A DNA stretch of 64,000 nt from Sphingorhabdus sp. Alg231-15 (lineage in GTDB: Bacteria; Pseudomonadota; Alphaproteobacteria; Sphingomonadales; Sphingomonadaceae): contig NZ_LT703001.1 in NCBI RefSeq assembly GCF_900149705.1, forward strand, positions 3,218,001 through 3,282,000. The letters run 5' to 3'. Every line of letters begins with the position of its first letter. The first letter of the stretch is position 1. Position numbers and translations under genes: made by a program. The notes under the pieces are model-generated. The model was not told where the DNA came from. It saw nothing but the letters and a program-made list of their open reading frames with translations, and ran no database searches. Of the stretch, positions 46,620 through 54,287 are shown in pieces.

Positions 46620-46698
46620 GCGGGGACCGGAGTGCTTCGAACCTCCGGTCCCCGCCTATCCTGAGAAGCCTGCGACCCTACGGGAATTGCTTTCTCAG
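46620..46698 (-). terminator. Two conserved stem-loops after autotransporter 1
   Basis: Directly downstream of the autotransporter stop (minus strand) are two inverted repeats. The first is CTGAGAAAGC...GCTTCTCAG, arms at 46698-46689 and 46669-46661. The second is a perfect 13-base GC-rich stem, arms at 46655-46643 and 46632-46620, with a ten-base loop. The same pair, with the same loop bases GAAGCA, follows autotransporter 2 at 62702-62782. There is no long T-run, so Rho-independent termination is uncertain; mRNA 3'-end protection is an alternative. Confidence 0.6.
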
Positions 46699-46726
46699 AA
46701 ATCTTTGAATCATCTAAATCAAGCCA

Positions 46727-49700
46727 CTAGAACTGCACTTTCAATCCGCCGCGTCCGCCAATGCCGGTATAGTCGCCGCTGACATCAGCATTGCCTTCAA
46801 TGAAGCCAGTGACGCCTCCCTGCGTGGCAATGCTTAGGCCCAGTTCCAACCGCCCGAACGTCCTGGACAATCGGTTGTCAATTTCGATGGAGCTGTCACC
46901 ACTGGTAAATGCTAATCCATCACCTGTTTGTTTTTGTTGCACCGCTTGCCCACCGAGATAGTAGGTCATGTTATTGCCGCCCCAGATCGTCGCCTCTCCG
47001 CCAAGTCTGGCCCCGGCCATAGCGCGTACACCATCAAATTCATCAAAAGCGATTTCGGCTCCAAGTGCGGAAAAATCATCCAGACTGGCGCGTTGATATT
47101 CGAAGCTGGTAAGCGGCTGGACGAAAAACTTCTCGTCACCAAAGCGATAGCCGGCTTCAAGCCTTACGCCATAGGCAGAACCATCAAGATCCGCAGTATA
47201 GCCCGCCGATCGCGCCCTGACATCAGCTGCAATAAAGTCGTATTTGGCTAGTGCGTTGGCAAAGAAGCGATCGCTTTTCAGGCCGGCATAAACACCAATG
47301 TTAAAGGCGTCGTATCGGACATTATCAGCGGTTCCATCAAAGCCCAGATTTGAATTCAAATAACCAGCTGTGAGACCAAATAACCCGCCATCGCCAGTCA
47401 CTCCGGAACCAAATTCATAGCCAGCCTGAAGCCCGAAATAATCCTGCTCATAATTTACCGCGACCGGTTCTGTCAGGCCGCCTTCGCCAAATTCGAAACT
47501 GTCATCCTGATTGGTGACGGTGCCATATATCTGCATCCATGCTGGAGAAGCGGAACTATCTGTTGGAGTCGCCATATGAGCGGCCCAGGCATCGGCAGAG
47601 CGATACCAGAGTGATTGCGCCCCTTCGACAAATTTCAGTGTCTGGAATACGGGCGTGCCGATCGTATTGGTAAGATAGAAGTCATTGTCGGGCGCCTCGT
47701 AAAATACGGAATAGGCAAAGAAACCTATGGTAGCGCCAGGCTCATCAAGCGCAAAGGCGTCCTCGTTTGTTCCGGCTCCGGCATCGACAACCAGGACCCT
47801 GTTACCAAAATTCGGACTGGTGCTAATGTCGTTAATGGCAAATGTCGTGTTGCCTGTTGCGGTGCCCGCAACCACCAAAACATCTGCCGAACCTGTTCCA
47901 TCGAAACTAACATCGAGACCGAAACTGCCATCACCGCTGCCAGCATAGTCACCCCAAATGGTCAGACTGTTGCCAACCATATCATTTCGCATCTCGATCA
48001 GGCCGTTATTTACGAACTGCTCAAGGCCGGTGAAAGCGATGATCCCGCCAACGGACACTGTACCTTCATTGGTAAAAAGGTCGGTGCCGGTGCCAAAGTC
48101 GCTGTCCAGCGTCGCATTGAACAGGCCGGTATTTAAAGTGATATCGTCAAAGGCACTTAACTGCACACGGCCGTTAACCGTGCCGCTATTGGTCAGCTGT
48201 GTCACACCGCCAATGGCTTCCAGAGCAAAGCCCGCACCGCTTTCCAGCGTGCCGCTATTGTTGACTGCAATAGACGAGCCGGTAGTAACTGCAGTGATCG
48301 CGTTGCCGGTACCCCCTGCAACTGTGCCGCTGGTGGTAACAGAGGCAGCTTCAGTTCCTTCCTGCAGCACGTTAATGCCATCCACGCCGCCACTCACATC
48401 AGCTGCCGTGACCGATAGAGACGTGCCAGCGGCGGAGTTAACCGCATCAATCCCATCGGCTTCAGTCCCGCTTACCGAGCCAGTCGCGCTTATGTCCAGT
48501 GCGCCGGTGCCGAAATTTCTGGCAAATATCCCGTTGGCCTGACCCGCGGTATCTGCTGCCGCGATTGTGAGCGACGTACCAAAGGCGGAGTTATAGGCAT
48601 CAATACCTTCATCTGAATGTCCGTTCGCCGTGCCAGTCGACGTGATGCTGAGCGCGCCATCACCTCTGTTCCTTGCAAATAGACCGTTTACACCGCCGTC
48701 CGTGTTGACTGCGTTGACCGTAAGACTGGTGCCGTTTGTGGAGTTATATGCCTCAATACCATCGCCAGCATCCCCGCTAGCGCTACCTGTTGAATTGATC
48801 GCCAGCGCGCCATCGCCATCATTGTCAGCGAAAATGCCGTTATCGGAGCCGGTCGCTACATTGCTGGTAATGGTCAGATCAGTGGTGCCCGCATTGTTTA
48901 TGGCATTAATCCCGTTCCCGGCCTGACCAATGGCCGTGCCCAGCGCAATGATCGTCAGCGATCCGCCGAAGTTATCGGCGTCTATACCATCCGTCGCACC
49001 GGTTGTGGTTGTACCCGTTTCCTGATCAATCTCCATCGAAGCAGAGACATCATTGGCGCTATTATAAGCGAAGATACCGGCCGCGCCTTGACCTGTAACA
49101 TCACCGGTGACGCTGACGGTCAAGCCAGCGCTGCCGAAATTTTCCGCGCGCACGCCAATTTGTCCGCCGGTAACATCTGCTGCTGTTATTGATAGCGAAG
49201 TACCATTGGCTGTGTTGAAAGCGAAAATACCATCGGAAGCAGTCCCAGTCGTGGCGCCTGTCGACGTGACCGTCAGCGCGCCTTCGCCATCGTTATACGC
49301 GAAAATGCCGTTGCTGGCGCCAGTGGCAACATTGCTGATGACCGTAAGGTCAGTTCCATCAAAAGAGTTCTGCGCAGTAATACCATTTAGCAGCCCTCCT
49401 GACGCCGCGCCACTTGACGTAACCGTGAGCGCCCCCTGTCCATTGTGGTCGGCGAAAATACCGTTATTGGCGCCGGTCGCCACGTTGCTGGTGATCGTCA
49501 TGTCGGTACCAGTCGCAGTATTCTGGGAGTAAATGCCATCAACAGAAGTACCGATCGCCGTGCCAGTTGAATCGATCGTAAGCGCACCGTTGCCCTCGTT
49601 AAGAGCGTAAATGCCATGGTCAGCACCATCTGTGTCCGCTGCCGTCACCGCCAGATCGGTGCCATTCGGTGAATTTCGTGCGTAAATGCCGTCAGAACCG

Positions 49701-51727
49701 GCGCCGATCGCTGCGCCCGTTGAATTGACCGTAAGCGCGCCTTGGCCCCCGTTAAGAGCTTGAATGCCATTTTCGCCGCCGCTTGTATCGGCGGCATTCA
49801 CGGTCAGCGCCGTACCATAGACAGAGTTAAACGCAGAAGTACCACTTCCAACCTCCCCGGTCGTCGTCCCGGTGGTGGTGATCGTCAGCGCGCCGGTCCC
49901 AAGATTAAGCGCGGCAACACCGATCAGATTGCCAGTCGCCACATTGCTGGTAATTGTCAAATCGGTGGCGCCCAATCCATTGGTTGCGAATATCCCTGAA
50001 ACGGCCTCACCCTCGGCCGTACCTGTCGAATTAATGGTCAACGCGCCAGTGCCATCATTATCCGCATTGATGCCATTAATGCCACCAAGGCTATCCGCCG
50101 CATTGATCGTCAGATCTGTACTATTGCTAGAGTTGATGGCCTCAATACCATAAAAATTGGTACCGGTTGCTGTGCCGGTTGAGGTGATGGTCAAGGCGCC
50201 TACGCCTTCATTATAGGCAGAAATACCGTTCTGCCCGCCGCTGGTGTCCACGGCACTGATGATCATATCACCACCGACGGGCTCATTTTGGGCGTTGATC
50301 CCGTCAAAGGCGTCGCCGTTTGCCATGCCGGTCGATGTCACGGTCAGTACGCCAGTGCCGCCGTTATAGGCTCTGATACCCATGTTGGCTCCGTCCGCAA
50401 CGTCACTGGTGATCGTTAGATCAGTGGTGCCCGGACGATTGAAGGCGTTAATGCCATCTCCTGCCTGGCCCTCCACAGTCCCCAGCGCGCTAATGGTCAT
50501 CGCACCACTGAGATTAATTGCGTCAATACCGGCGACCGCGCCGGTGATGGTCGTCCCCGCATCCTGATTTATTTGCAACATGCCAGACAGGTCATTGACG
50601 CTGTTATAGGCGTAAATGCCATCATCGCCCTGGCCGGTAATGTCGCCAGTAGTGCTGATGGTCAGGCCCGCGCTACCGTCATTTGTGGCGACTATTCCAT
50701 AGGTTCCCCCTATAACGTCCGCTGCCGTGATCGACAGGGAAGTACTATTGGTGGAGTTCAATGCCAAAATACCGACTTCGGTAGTTCCGGTTGTCGTGCC
50801 GGTTGTATTAATAGTCAGCGCCCCTCTACCCTCGTTAAGAGCCTGAATGCCATATTCTCCGCCGGTTGCTATGTTGCTGTTGACCGTTAGGTCGCTTGCA
50901 CTGCCAAAGTTACGCGCGAAAATGCCATCAGCGGTGTCGCCGTCAGCGGTGCCGGTGGACGTCACGGTCAAGGCAAGCGTGCCTTCGTTGATTGCGAGAA
51001 TACCGTTTTCGCCACCCATGGTCTCGACCGCATTGACAGTCAGATATGTTCCAGCATTATATGCATCAATGCCATCGTAAAACTCTCCAACAGCCATGCC
51101 GGTAGACGTGACTGTTATCCCGCCATCCCCTTCTTGAGTGGCGTAAATGCCGTCATTGGCACCGATCGCCACGTTGCTTGTGATGGAAAGGTTCAAGGTA
51201 TCCGTTTCGTTCTGGGCGCTAATTCCGTTCCCCGAGATACCGGTAACAATGCCGTTAGATACCAGAGACAAGGAACCGCCAACTTCATTGTCAATACTGA
51301 TACCATTTTGTTGTCCGGTTATAGCCGCAGCCTCTGCATCATCGAATGATGCGCCGTCTACGCCGTTAATTGTCAACGCATTGTCGACCGCCGTCGTTAT
51401 GCCGAACCCGGCTTCTGTGGTAACTGTGACCGGTGTACCGCCGAGTATCTGTGTTGTATCTGCAGCTGCATCAGCAGGACCAGAGCAGACAAAAACACCG
51501 GAACCGGGAGCAGTTTCGGTACATGTACCCGCCATCGCAGGCGCCGTTCCAAGCATTCCGGTACCGAACAGCAATGCCGTACCAACGGCCGCGGCCGATA
51601 CTGTCAAACGGAGCTGGCCTGTCTGTGGGACTATGCTGGCGGTGCCGCCCTTCCATTCTACGAGACGTCCCCCGCGATTGAGGAGGCGTATCGGTGATAT
51701 GTCTGAAATCAAGTCAAAACGGGGCAT
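46727..51727 (-). CDS. Giant repeat autotransporter (type V secretion), copy 1
   Basis: This 1666-residue protein has an unusually long signal region: a 40-residue polar N-extension (MPRFDLISDISPIRLLNRGG, EWKGGTASIVPQTG), a hydrophobic core and a likely cleavage at APAMA-GTC (about residue 66). The passenger is made of glycine/asparagine-rich rungs of about 24 residues, such as GTGALTVTSTGMANGDAFDG and GINAYNxG-type turns, predicted to form a right-handed beta-helix. The last 300 residues are the autotransporter beta-barrel (from GAQSLWYRSADAWAAHM) ending in GGLKVQF with C-terminal Phe. It is an adhesin or surface-fibre candidate. The start ATG 51727 has AAGGAAAA upstream. A paralogue with the same ends is at 55656. 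Between its leader and its start lies a TIGR03032 remnant. Confidence 0.9.
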   Translation of the reverse strand: MPRFDLISDISPIRLLNRGGRLVEWKGGTASIVPQTGQLRLTVSAAAVGTALLFGTGMLGTAPAMAGTCTETAPGSGVFVCSGPADAAADTTQILGGTPVTVTTEAGFGITTAVDNALTINGVDGASFDDAEAAAITGQQNGISIDNEVGGSLSLVSNGIVTGISGNGISAQNETDTLNLSITSNVAIGANDGIYATQEGDGGITVTSTGMAVGEFYDGIDAYNAGTYLTVNAVETMGGENGILAINEGTLALTVTSTGTADGDTADGIFARNFGSASDLTVNSNIATGGEYGIQALNEGRGALTINTTGTTTGTTEVGILALNSTNSTSLSITAADVIGGTYGIVATNDGSAGLTISTTGDITGQGDDGIYAYNSVNDLSGMLQINQDAGTTITGAVAGIDAINLSGAMTISALGTVEGQAGDGINAFNRPGTTDLTITSDVADGANMGIRAYNGGTGVLTVTSTGMANGDAFDGINAQNEPVGGDMIISAVDTSGGQNGISAYNEGVGALTITSTGTATGTNFYGIEAINSSNSTDLTINAADSLGGINGINADNDGTGALTINSTGTAEGEAVSGIFATNGLGATDLTITSNVATGNLIGVAALNLGTGALTITTTGTTTGEVGSGTSAFNSVYGTALTVNAADTSGGENGIQALNGGQGALTVNSTGAAIGAGSDGIYARNSPNGTDLAVTAADTDGADHGIYALNEGNGALTIDSTGTAIGTSVDGIYSQNTATGTDMTITSNVATGANNGIFADHNGQGALTVTSSGAASGGLLNGITAQNSFDGTDLTVISNVATGASNGIFAYNDGEGALTVTSTGATTGTASDGIFAFNTANGTSLSITAADVTGGQIGVRAENFGSAGLTVSVTGDVTGQGAAGIFAYNSANDVSASMEIDQETGTTTTGATDGIDADNFGGSLTIIALGTAIGQAGNGINAINNAGTTDLTITSNVATGSDNGIFADNDGDGALAINSTGSASGDAGDGIEAYNSTNGTSLTVNAVNTDGGVNGLFARNRGDGALSITSTGTANGHSDEGIDAYNSAFGTSLTIAAADTAGQANGIFARNFGTGALDISATGSVSGTEADGIDAVNSAAGTSLSVTAADVSGGVDGINVLQEGTEAASVTTSGTVAGGTGNAITAVTTGSSIAVNNSGTLESGAGFALEAIGGVTQLTNSGTVNGRVQLSAFDDITLNTGLFNATLDSDFGTGTDLFTNEGTVSVGGIIAFTGLEQFVNNGLIEMRNDMVGNSLTIWGDYAGSGDGSFGLDVSFDGTGSADVLVVAGTATGNTTFAINDISTSPNFGNRVLVVDAGAGTNEDAFALDEPGATIGFFAYSVFYEAPDNDFYLTNTIGTPVFQTLKFVEGAQSLWYRSADAWAAHMATPTDSSASPAWMQIYGTVTNQDDSFEFGEGGLTEPVAVNYEQDYFGLQAGYEFGSGVTGDGGLFGLTAGYLNSNLGFDGTADNVRYDAFNIGVYAGLKSDRFFANALAKYDFIAADVRARSAGYTADLDGSAYGVRLEAGYRFGDEKFFVQPLTSFEYQRASLDDFSALGAEIAFDEFDGVRAMAGARLGGEATIWGGNNMTYYLGGQAVQQKQTGDGLAFTSGDSSIEIDNRLSRTFGRLELGLSIATQGGVTGFIEGNADVSGDYTGIGGRGGLKVQF
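48330..51320 (-). repeat. Passenger repeat array of autotransporter 1
   Basis: The DNA encodes tandem rungs of about 24 residues alternating two types (LTITSNVATG...GIxAxN and ALTxTSTGTATG...DGIxAxN), giving a roughly 48-residue (about 144-base) double unit. Two copies of a longer, about 117-residue super-module are embedded, at about 50738-50392 and 49200-48848. The super-module begins SLSITAADV and contains GDxTGQG, AGIxAYNS, an INQDAGTTITGA-type segment and SGALTI-type rungs. The repeats are diverged rather than identical, so the array is old or under selection. Confidence 0.8.
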
Positions 51728-51784
51728 TGGATTTTCCTTGCTGAATATTGATTTTTTTGAGTGTGAAAAGTCCGGTTGCGGGCG

Positions 51785-52037
51785 TCAGTCGCTAACGGCT
51801 CTCGGTTTATGGTTGGTGGTGAAATTGGCGAATGCGGCCGTGCACAATCTGCGCACCCTTTGGACAGTGATGGGCTTCCGGCGACGCAAGATTGCGAATT
51901 TTTTGATTCGGTTCCAACAATATGAAACCAATTGATGCGAACCGGTGCGTTAAACTGATCGCCTGATCCTGAATGCCTATGGAGCTAACCGCATTTGGGT
52001 TTCCCCTGAGATGGTTTTTCAACGAAGCTTTGATCAT
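51785..52037 (-). pseudogene. Internally deleted TIGR03032-family gene upstream of autotransporter 1
   Basis: The start region, ATG 52037 then codons for MIKASLKN, aligns with the TIGR03032 gene start MAKASLKE at 54288, with the flanking DNA also matching. The end of this stretch, in another frame, reads ANFTTNHKPRAVSD then TGA (stop at 51785-51787), aligning with the TIGR03032 C-terminus AKFITHEKPENGGG and its TGA at 55601. Both stops continue into similar DNA (TGACGCC...AACCGGA). Only about 250 of 1314 bases remain, so the centre is lost and the frame is broken. As written, the start opens a 76-codon frame ending at 51807. It is a relic of the cassette duplication. Confidence 0.7.
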
Positions 52038-52192
52038 GAAAATGCTTTCTGTTTCTATTCCCATTTGCCGCTGCCTCATTCATCCACTCGATTTTCGCCG
52101 CCGTCTATCGACAGGCTCGCAATGCGAGTGTGCAATTATGCAGGTACTGCAGTGATCACCAGAAAAGGTATTAATATGAATGGATTAGCGAG
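52038..52192 (-). promoter_or_regulatory. Duplicated leader/promoter region of cassette 1
   Basis: About 155 bases on the minus strand align without large gaps to the leader of the intact TIGR03032 gene (54133-54287). They share GCATTGC, CTGTCGATAGACG and GTGGATGAATGAGG. Palindromes here are TGCA-ATTA-TGCA at 52131-52142 and CTCGCA-A-TGCGAG at 52116-52128. This is most likely the promoter and 5' untranslated region driving autotransporter 1. The strong match in non-coding DNA suggests conserved regulation. Confidence 0.65.
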
Positions 52193-52425
52193 ATTGATTG
52201 TGTGTCATCAATCTTGTTTTCTGGATATCAAATCCGATGCCAATGCTTCTATTTAATTGGGGGTACGCAACCCATGACGTTCTTCAGGTTCATCCGTGAT
52301 GCGAAGCGTTCTTCAAACAACTTTTTGGATCACAAGGAACGCGATGGCCTCAGAATGAGTCGTCAAAGCAAGGGTAAGATGACATATTCAATGGCGGGGC
52401 AATCCAGGGAGCCTGGATGAGATGA
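52193..52425. other. Gap between cassette 1 leader and globin 2, no supported gene
   Basis: This 233-base stretch lies downstream of globin 2 (minus strand) and upstream of the cassette leader. A plus-strand frame at 52202-52420 begins without a ribosome-binding site and is not recognisable. No terminator was identified. Confidence 0.4.
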
Positions 52426-52923
52426 CTACGTTTTCCCCACGGGCTGGCAAATGTTCGATGCCGATTGATATTGTACTGCACCGGCATCGCCAAAGGTGAT
52501 ACCGATCATTGAGACAGCTATGCCGTCATATGCCTTCACCCAGGCTGCTTCGGCGTCCGAATCAAATTCGGATCCAAGGATATCTCTAAGCATTGCGATA
52601 AGCGCACGACCGACGTCGTGATAATGTTCGGCCCGGACTCCATAGTCAATGTGACGGCTCGCCAGATCGCCCAGCATCGGCAACAATTCAGGCAGGTTAT
52701 GAATCTGCGATACGATCAAACCCAACATGTTGGTCAGTTTCTTTGATCGAATAGAGCTGTCTCTATCAAGCAAATCTTCCAGTTCCGGCTTGATCCTGAA
52801 GAGATGCCGATAGAAAATTTCTTCCGCATAGACGCTGTCCGCGCCGATGATCAGGAAGGTTCGCCTGATCATGTCAACTTGTGAAACCGTTAGAAATCTC
52901 TTGGATCTTGGTTGATAAAACAT
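52426..52923 (-). CDS. Single-domain globin (copy 2)
   Basis: This 165-residue globin starts at ATG 52923 (CAGGAAG nine bases upstream); an ATG at 52965 would extend into the promoter region. It matches copy 1 along its whole length: FLTVSQVDMIRRTF, KLTNMLGLIVSQIHNLPELL, then LASRHIDYGVRAEHYHDVGR with proximal His91, and EAAWVKAYDGIAVSMIG. It has no reductase or signalling domain. It is divergent from a LysR-type regulator across 220 bases, a common arrangement in which the regulator controls its neighbour. It sits exactly between the two autotransporter cassettes. Confidence 0.9.
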   Translation of the reverse strand: MFYQPRSKRFLTVSQVDMIRRTFLIIGADSVYAEEIFYRHLFRIKPELEDLLDRDSSIRSKKLTNMLGLIVSQIHNLPELLPMLGDLASRHIDYGVRAEHYHDVGRALIAMLRDILGSEFDSDAEAAWVKAYDGIAVSMIGITFGDAGAVQYQSASNICQPVGKT

Positions 52924-53143
52924 GGAATTCGGCTTCCTGATGTCCGGTTGTCGGCACCGGCGCAAAACCGTATCTTTACAAGAGCGACTTTACACGGCGT
53001 TACAAATCAGTATTCTCGTTAGTTTACAATTTGTCCCCGCTGAACCCGAAAATTTGCACCTCCACCATGCGCAAACCCAACAACTTTGTTTTCATCAAAC
53101 CGGTTGTCCAGATTGATGCGCGCAAAAATAGGATGAAATAATT
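52924..53143. promoter_or_regulatory. Divergent globin 2 / LysR promoter with TTACA direct repeats
   Basis: The 220-base intergenic region contains four TTACA direct repeats at 52976-52980, 52990-52994, 53000-53004 and 53024-53028, three of them as TTTACA. Spacings are 14, 10 and 24 bases. LysR-type regulators usually bind T-N11-A dyads in such divergent regions; these direct repeats are candidate operator elements, unproven. AGGA lies ten bases before the LysR GTG at 53144. Confidence 0.4.
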
Positions 53144-54034
53144 GTGTCTTTTGACTGGAATAATCTCAAAATTGTTCTTGCAGCCTCGCGCGCCGGATCT
53201 CTTGCACGCGCTGCGCATCTATTGGACCTCGATCAATCGACAACAGGAAGACGGCTGACGGCTCTGGAGGCCGACATTGGCACGTCACTATTCGCGCGAA
53301 CGAAGACCGGATTGGTTCCCACCGAAATCGGCAAGCTCATTATAGAGCGTGCGGAAGAAGTTGAACTGCGCATGCAGAATTTGGTCGACGAAATCGCCGT
53401 CGATGACGGCAGCATCGTCGGACTGGTGAGGTTGATTTCAAGTCCATGGATTCTGGAAGAGCTCACGCGTGCGGCGTTGCCAGATCTTCTGAAAAGAAAC
53501 CCAGGTCTCGACATTCGCTTGCTTGGCTTGATCCCGGCCTCTCCCATCCGCGGGGAGGTCACGCTCTCGCTCTGGTTTGAAAACCAGCCCCGGGTCAGCG
53601 AGTTTGCCGTGAATCTGGGTGAAGTGCATTACGGCATTTATGCGCGAAAAGATCGCGATCCAGGCGAATTGGAATGGGTTTCGTTCTTTGATGAAGACGC
53701 ACCGCGGACCGCGCCCGTCCGGCTGTGGGAAAAGATCCGCGGAGATCGGGGTCATCGGCCTCGATTGACCTCGACGGACGCCAGTGGTGTGATGAGAGCC
53801 GTAGAAGCCGGAATCGGCAAGGCGGTGTTACCGATATGCGTTGCTGAACGGTCTGATTTGATCGTGCCCTTTGGTGACAAGCCATTCGAACTTTGCAGAA
53901 CGCTGAAACTACATGCTCACCCCGATACGGTTCAGGCAAACCGAACCCAGGCCGTGATGGAGATGTTAAGAGTCCGGTTCGCGGAAACATTCTCGCGTCC
54001 CCAAGGCGATCACCGATTCATGGCCGATAACTGA
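53144..54034 (+). CDS. LysR-family transcriptional regulator
   Basis: This 296-residue protein has the N-terminal helix-turn-helix of LysR proteins: DWNNLKIVLAASRAGSLARA, AHLLDLDQSTTGRRLTALEA and GTSLFARTKTGLVPTEIGKL (residues 4-65). A linker helix and a periplasmic-binding-like effector domain with VRLISSPWILEELTRAALPD follow. The start is GTG 53144. It is divergent from globin 2 and directly upstream of cassette 2. Targets could be the globin gene, the cassette, or both. The effector is unknown. Confidence 0.88.
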   Translation: MSFDWNNLKIVLAASRAGSLARAAHLLDLDQSTTGRRLTALEADIGTSLFARTKTGLVPTEIGKLIIERAEEVELRMQNLVDEIAVDDGSIVGLVRLISSPWILEELTRAALPDLLKRNPGLDIRLLGLIPASPIRGEVTLSLWFENQPRVSEFAVNLGEVHYGIYARKDRDPGELEWVSFFDEDAPRTAPVRLWEKIRGDRGHRPRLTSTDASGVMRAVEAGIGKAVLPICVAERSDLIVPFGDKPFELCRTLKLHAHPDTVQANRTQAVMEMLRVRFAETFSRPQGDHRFMADN

Positions 54035-54287
54035 AGACAGATTGAGTTAGCGCCGCCGGTGAAGCGGCTGCGAAACTATCCTTACACAAGCTCCTTGTTG
54101 ACGCTCAGCACTTCGTCATGTGGCGGAGCAATGCCGCTAATTATCTCAGAAAAATAGGTTTTTTAGTCCCCAATGCGGTTCTTGCATAAATGCAAGCGGG
54201 CATTGCAGCGCTGTCGATAGACGACGGTCACAATCGCGTGGATGAATGAGGGAGCGACAAAAGGGAACATAAAGAGAAAGAATATTC
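54035..54287 (+). promoter_or_regulatory. Leader/promoter region of the TIGR03032-autotransporter cassette
   Basis: The part from about 54133 to the start at 54288 is the counterpart of 52038-52192. It holds the perfect 7-base-arm palindrome CTTGCAT-AA-ATGCAAG at 54181-54196 and the shared CTGTCGATAGACG at 54212-54224. The shared AAGGGAAC and GAGAAAG stretch lies before the start codon. It is likely the cassette promoter and 5' untranslated region. A short inverted repeat ACAAG-CTC-CTTGT lies upstream, with no clear role. Confidence 0.55.

Noticed and set aside
46570-46782. A 70-codon plus-strand frame (MLNWIHRILLETLNN...) with GGAG eight bases upstream
   Set aside because: It is antisense to the end of autotransporter 1 and crosses the stem-loops that are conserved after both autotransporters. 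Its sequence is explained by that element, so I did not call a gene despite the ribosome-binding site.
47615-51935. Long plus-strand frames rich in Pro, Ser, Val and Ala across autotransporter 1
   Set aside because: They are antisense shadows of the repetitive glycine/threonine-rich passenger. Repeated codons create open antisense frames, and there are no ribosome-binding sites or family motifs.
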